Source of the DNA: an uncultured Actinomycetes bacterium
GTDB taxonomy: Bacteria; Actinomycetota; Actinomycetes; Actinomycetales; Bifidobacteriaceae
Assembly (NCBI GenBank): GCA_900314875.1
Contig: OMWX01000001.1
Coordinates: 62,001 to 126,000, forward strand
DNA length: 64,000 nt
Direction: 5' to 3'
The stretch's first letter is position 1. Each line of letters opens with the position of its first letter. Below are positions 60,791-64,000 of this stretch, in pieces. The notes below the pieces were generated by a model. The model saw only the letters and a program-made list of their open reading frames with translations. It was not told the DNA's origin and did no database searches. The translations under genes and the position numbers were made by a program.

Positions 60791-62694
60791 TGCCTGCCTC
60801 CTTCTGCGGATTCGGGCGAGCTTGCTGCCGCTGTGTCTGTTGCAGTTTCTGCGCTCGCTGTCGCTGCATCCGCATCCGCAGCCTGCGCTTCCGCTGCTGC
60901 CGCTGTGCCTGTCGCCGCATTGTTTTGAGATTCGAATGTTTCGCGATATTCTGCGCATGTTTTCAGAAGCTGTTCATGCGTGCCCTGAGCCGCAATGCTG
61001 CCGTTCTCCATGACCAAAATCAAATCTGAATCCTGAACCGAAGAAATTCTCTGAGCAATGATTATCTTTGTAGTATCGGGAATTTCTGTGGCAAAGGCAG
61101 CGCGAATCTGTGCATCGGTTTTTGTGTCGACTGCGGAGGTTGAGTCGTCCAAAATCAGAATCGCGGGTTTCTTAAGCAAAGCTCTGGCAATGCACAGACG
61201 CTGCTTCTGTCCGCCGGAAACGTTCGTTCCGCCCTGCTCGATGTAAGTGTCGTATTTGTCCGGGAACTGCTGAACAAAATCGTCGGCAGCAGCCAGCGAA
61301 GCCGCGCGGCGAATCTGCTCATCGGTTGCATTCGGGTCTCCCCAGCGCAGATTTTCCGCGATTGTCCCCGAGAAAAGCGTATTTTTCTGCAACACCATGG
61401 CAACGCCGTCGCGCAAAGTGTCCAAATCGTATTCGCGCACATCATGCCCGCCGACATACACATGTCCGGCATTTACGTCGTAAAGCCTTGGAATCATTTG
61501 CACAAGAGTCGATTTCGAAGAACCTGTTCCTCCGACGATTCCGATCGTCTTTCCTGCCGGGATATCGATATTGACATTCTTCAAAACCGGCTCTTCGGAA
61601 CTTTCTGAATACCTGAAAGTCACGTTTTCGAAGCGAATCGAACCGTCGGAAAGCTCCGTAATCGGATTCTTCGGATTGGTCAGAGTGCTTTCCGTATTCA
61701 AAACTTCGGCAATTCGCTGTGTTGAAGCCCTTGAAATAACTATCATGATGAACACAAACGAAACCATCATCATGGCCATCATCAGCTGGATGCAATATGT
61801 GACAAGGCTTGTCAAATCGCCCGTTGTCAGTCCTCTTGCAGGATTGTTGCCCGAAGCTACAATCTGTTTTGCGGCAATCCAGGAAATGCATGTCAGAGTG
61901 CCGTAAATGCACAGGTTCATCAAAGGCATGTTGAATGCAAGCCATTTTTCGGCTTTGACAAAGTTTTTGTAGATTCGCTCGGAAATAGCGTTAAATTCGT
62001 TCTCTTCATGCGTTTCGCGCGTAAATGATTTGACTGTGCGCACCCCGGCAAGATTTTCGTCGACTTTAGAATTGAGAGTGTCATAAATATTGAAAACCTT
62101 GACAAAATCAGGGTGTGCTTTTGAAGCGAGCAGCAGCATGCCTCCGCCTAAAATCGGAATCATGCAAAGAAAAATCATCGCGATCTGCGGACTGATTCTC
62201 CATGCGAATATGCAGGCTGCGATGGCCATTACCGGTCCGCGTATCGCAATGCGCACTGCCATCTGGTAAGAATTTTGCACGTTCGTCACGTCTGTGGTCA
62301 GACGCGTTATCATGCTTCCCGTCGAAAAACGTTCTATGTCCGAGAACGAAAAATCCTGCATTTTTTTGAACAGATCATGGCGAAGATTTTTAGCCAGTCC
62401 CGCCGAACATATAGCCGCTCCGTGTCCCTCGAACACTCCGCAGGCAAGCGAAACCGCTGAACAGCCCAACAAAATAAGACCGTATTTCCATACGGCACCA
62501 ATATCCGCGCGGCTTACTCCGTAGTCAATCAGATAAGCCATTATCGTGGGGATAAGAATTTCAATCAGCGACTCGACCGTGACGAGCAGCGGAGTGGCTA
62601 TCGAGGGTTTTTTGTACTCCCTCACAGATGAACCTAAAATTTTTATATCCCTCAGAAAACTGTCTTTTTTCGCGGAATTTGACATTTTTGACAT
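60787..62694 (-). CDS. ABC exporter half-transporter (first subunit)
   Basis: A 635-aa partner of the gene above: six-helix membrane domain (from IATPLLVTVESLIEILIPTIMAYLIDYGV), then ATPase with Walker A VGGTGSSKSTLVQMIPRL, signature NVSGGQKQRLCIARALL, Walker B ILILDDSTSAVDTKT and AQRISSV. The residue after Walker B is Asp (LDDSTS) instead of the catalytic Glu, so this site is probably degenerate, as in heterodimeric exporters of the TmrAB/BmrCD type. A 45-residue Ala/Glu/Thr tail ends the protein. The ribosome site is AAGGAG. A 14-bp palindrome overlaps the start codon. Confidence 0.93.
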   Translation of the reverse strand: MSKMSNSAKKDSFLRDIKILGSSVREYKKPSIATPLLVTVESLIEILIPTIMAYLIDYGVSRADIGAVWKYGLILLGCSAVSLACGVFEGHGAAICSAGLAKNLRHDLFKKMQDFSFSDIERFSTGSMITRLTTDVTNVQNSYQMAVRIAIRGPVMAIAACIFAWRISPQIAMIFLCMIPILGGGMLLLASKAHPDFVKVFNIYDTLNSKVDENLAGVRTVKSFTRETHEENEFNAISERIYKNFVKAEKWLAFNMPLMNLCIYGTLTCISWIAAKQIVASGNNPARGLTTGDLTSLVTYCIQLMMAMMMVSFVFIMIVISRASTQRIAEVLNTESTLTNPKNPITELSDGSIRFENVTFRYSESSEEPVLKNVNIDIPAGKTIGIVGGTGSSKSTLVQMIPRLYDVNAGHVYVGGHDVREYDLDTLRDGVAMVLQKNTLFSGTIAENLRWGDPNATDEQIRRAASLAAADDFVQQFPDKYDTYIEQGGTNVSGGQKQRLCIARALLKKPAILILDDSTSAVDTKTDAQIRAAFATEIPDTTKIIIAQRISSVQDSDLILVMENGSIAAQGTHEQLLKTCAEYRETFESQNNAATGTAAAAEAQAADADAATASAETATDTAAASSPESAEGGRQ

Positions 62695-62701
62695 ATGTCA
62701 A
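62688..62701. promoter_or_regulatory. 14-bp palindrome overlapping the ABC exporter start codon
   Basis: TTGACATATGTCAA is a perfect palindrome containing the ATG at 62692-62694 (minus strand). A second TTGACA-like half site (TTTGACATT) lies 9 bp inside the gene. It could bind a repressor or form an RNA hairpin that hides the start. Confidence 0.5.
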
Positions 62702-63094
62702 CTCCTTTTTCTCAAATCTTCAATTTTCCCTCAAAATTCAATTTGCAAGCACAGTACTACCATTCTATGGAAAATTCAATTTCGGTGTGTCCGATTTTGG
62801 CAAGAAAACACGGCGTGAAATTTAAGTATGAAGCTGCGCTGAAAATCATGCAAGCCTGGATTTTTGTCGGGAATTTCTTCCCTGGAATTTGTGCCGTTAT
62901 TTTGCCGAAACGGATGAAATGGTCGGGGGCGTCTATGTGCTAAAGTGTCTGTAAACCCGTTTGCCGGATTTAGCGCGTTTCGGACAGCTGTGTTTGAATG
63001 CCGCAACTTCGAATTCGGGGCAACAGAAAAGACAGAAGAACAGGAAAATCGGAAAATAAACAAACCGGGAAACCGGCGGTTAAAGGAGATCGAA
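62695..63094. other. 400-bp divergent region upstream of the ABC exporter and phasin-like genes
   Basis: AT-rich. AAAATTCAATTT occurs twice (near 62734 and 62763), with further half copies (CTTCAATTTTCC near 62718), a pattern that may be an operator or promoter repeat. A frame opens at 62945 into the phasin-like gene but the part before 63095 has no family similarity. Nothing else is seen. Confidence 0.45.
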
Positions 63095-63433
63095 ATGGCT
63101 GACTTTGATATTAAAGATAACCTCCGCAAGGCATTTCTCGCGGGCGTTGGCGCGGTTGCAATCGGAGTTGAGAAAAGCGAGGAGCTGGTCGACGAGTTTG
63201 TTGCCAAGGGAAAAATGTCCGTCGAAGAGGGCAAGGCTTTGAATACCGAGCTTACGCGCAAGGTTAAGGAAGAAACTCAGAATGCGCAGGACACAATGCT
63301 TCGCACGCGTCTGGCGGCAATGAGCAGCGCAGACAGAGCGCAGTATGCCGATCGCGTGGCGGCTCTGGTAAAAGAATTTGACGAGGAATCAAAGGATTCT
63401 GCTGCCGGCGAAAAGAATGCTTCCGCAAAATAA
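63095..63433 (+). CDS. Phasin-superfamily-like small protein
   Basis: A 112-aa, almost wholly helical protein: DIKDNLRKAFLAGVGAVAIGVEKSEELVDEFVAKGKMSVEEGKALNTELTRKVKEE, then a charged helix and a Lys/Ala tail. The short hydrophobic AFLAGVGAVA helix followed by an amphipathic coiled coil matches the PhaF/PhaI-like phasin superfamily, which includes small proteins in bacteria that make no polyhydroxyalkanoate. ATG 63095 follows AAAGGAGA. The ABC1-kinase gene starts 22 bp later; this gene pair recurs in bacteria, so the two probably act together, possibly at the membrane. Confidence 0.78.
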   Translation: MADFDIKDNLRKAFLAGVGAVAIGVEKSEELVDEFVAKGKMSVEEGKALNTELTRKVKEETQNAQDTMLRTRLAAMSSADRAQYADRVAALVKEFDEESKDSAAGEKNASAK

Positions 63434-63455
63434 ATATTATCTGTGGTGAGGCTGC

Positions 63456-64000
63456 ATGTCTTTTCTTAAAACAGAAAAAAGCGAGAAGTTTCGCATATCT
63501 CGCCGGCACAGACTTCGCCGTTTGCGCGAGATAGTTCATATTTTGCGCGAACACAAAATTTTTAACGGACTGACTCCCGTCAAGCTGCGTCTTGTGTTAG
63601 AAGCTCTCGGACCTACTTATGTCAAGGTCGGACAGATTCTTTCTATGCGGTCGGAAATGCTTCCGCAGGAGTTTTGCGATGAGCTGGTTAAGCTGCGGGC
63701 GAATGCGAATCCGATTTCGTATGAGACGATTTTGTCCGTTTTGGAGCAGGAGTACAAGAAAAAGCCCGAAGAGATTTTCCTTTCGATAGACCCGACTCCG
63801 CTCGGTTCGGCTTCTTTGGCTCAGGTTCATCGCGCCCGGCTTGTCACCGGAGAGCTGGTGGCCGTGAAAGTTCAGCGTCCCGGCGTGCGCGAAATAATGG
63901 CTGAAGACATTGATATTATGCGGTCAGCGTCTTCGATTGCTTCAAAATTTGCGAGTAATTCGCAAATTGTAGATTTTGAATCGGTTGTGGACGAGCTGTG
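63456..64000 (+). CDS. ABC1/UbiB family atypical kinase (truncated by window end)
   Basis: The first 181 residues of an ABC1/AarF/UbiB protein; the gene runs off the right edge. The diagnostic N-terminal KxGQ motif is present (YVKVGQILSMRSEMLP), followed by the Ala/Ser-rich nucleotide loop PLGSASLAQVHRA and the lysine in VAVKVQRPGV. These proteins are atypical kinases or ATPases that support isoprenoid-lipid metabolism; bifidobacteria lack ubiquinone, so the role here is different or unknown. ATG 63456 follows GTGAGG. It is probably cotranscribed with the phasin-like gene. Confidence 0.92.
   Translation, partial: MSFLKTEKSEKFRISRRHRLRRLREIVHILREHKIFNGLTPVKLRLVLEALGPTYVKVGQILSMRSEMLPQEFCDELVKLRANANPISYETILSVLEQEYKKKPEEIFLSIDPTPLGSASLAQVHRARLVTGELVAVKVQRPGVREIMAEDIDIMRSASSIASKFASNSQIVDFESVVDEL

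Noticed and set aside
60791..60958. Upstream extension of the second ABC exporter subunit
   Set aside because: It lies inside the coding region of the partner in another frame and is Arg/Ser/Cys-rich; GTG at 60790 with GGAGG explains the gene.

Overview
The window looks like chromosomal core DNA of a low-to-moderate GC actinobacterium, most likely in the Bifidobacteriaceae. The evidence is the set of actinobacteria-specific genes (crgA, a DUF3073 protein, an SCP-ortholog protein, class E sortase, DUF4032 kinase-like protein, the fhaA-fhaB-PP2C-rodA-pbpA-pknA-pknB cluster, murT-gatD), a carbon/anaerobic gene set (ppc, glgP, an orphan sugar-ABC ATPase, class III nrdD/nrdG) and a gene order that I recall as bifidobacterial. 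Genus cannot be fixed by reading alone. I see no phage, insertion sequence, CRISPR array or rRNA.

Layout. 1-5.6 kb: end of an M50-protease-like membrane protein, ppc, a DUF3073 gene, trpS and an SCP-like gene. 6-14.4 kb: glgP, rhomboid protease, a tiny membrane protein, crgA, DUF881 protein, sortase E, a glutamine amidotransferase and tRNA-Thr(TGT). 14.5-22 kb: membrane DsbA-like protein, a Ser/Thr kinase with a multi-pass C-terminus, the MsmK/UgpC ATPase, DUF4032 protein and rlmB. 22-26.8 kb: NrdR-box-controlled nrdD-nrdG, then a 677-bp gene-free stretch with a candidate small RNA, then an orphan small protein. 26.9-36.9 kb (minus strand): a tightly overlapped cluster for cell-wall growth and its phospho-signalling. 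37-44.8 kb: Nudix hydrolase, divergent from a four-gene operon of two YhgE/Pip membrane proteins and two alpha/beta hydrolases. 45-51 kb: LacI regulator, dcd, a TetR regulator divergent from a membrane-anchored disordered protein, ftsY. 51-57.9 kb: a MacB-like ABC pair, then a dense DnaA-box cluster directly upstream of dnaB, then murT-gatD. 58-64 kb: an HdeD-like protein, a heterodimeric ABC exporter, a phasin-like protein and the start of an ABC1/UbiB kinase.

How the genes fit together. The largest theme is envelope growth: kinases, phosphatase and FHA proteins sit with the PBP and the SEDS glycosyltransferase; CrgA and sortase E act at septum and surface; MurT-GatD amidates lipid II. A second theme is DNA synthesis: NrdD/NrdG, Dcd and DnaB, with NrdR and DnaA sites seen directly in the DNA. 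Most operons use 4-base ATGA or similar stop/start overlaps.

The main points for follow-up are the DnaA-box cluster before dnaB, the candidate sRNA near 25.93-26.07 kb, the YhgE/Pip-hydrolase operon, a 17-T tract inside a possible promoter spacer (phase variation), a TetR-type inverted repeat at overlapping divergent promoters, and the unusually frequent short tandem repeats at gene ends and in disordered linkers.
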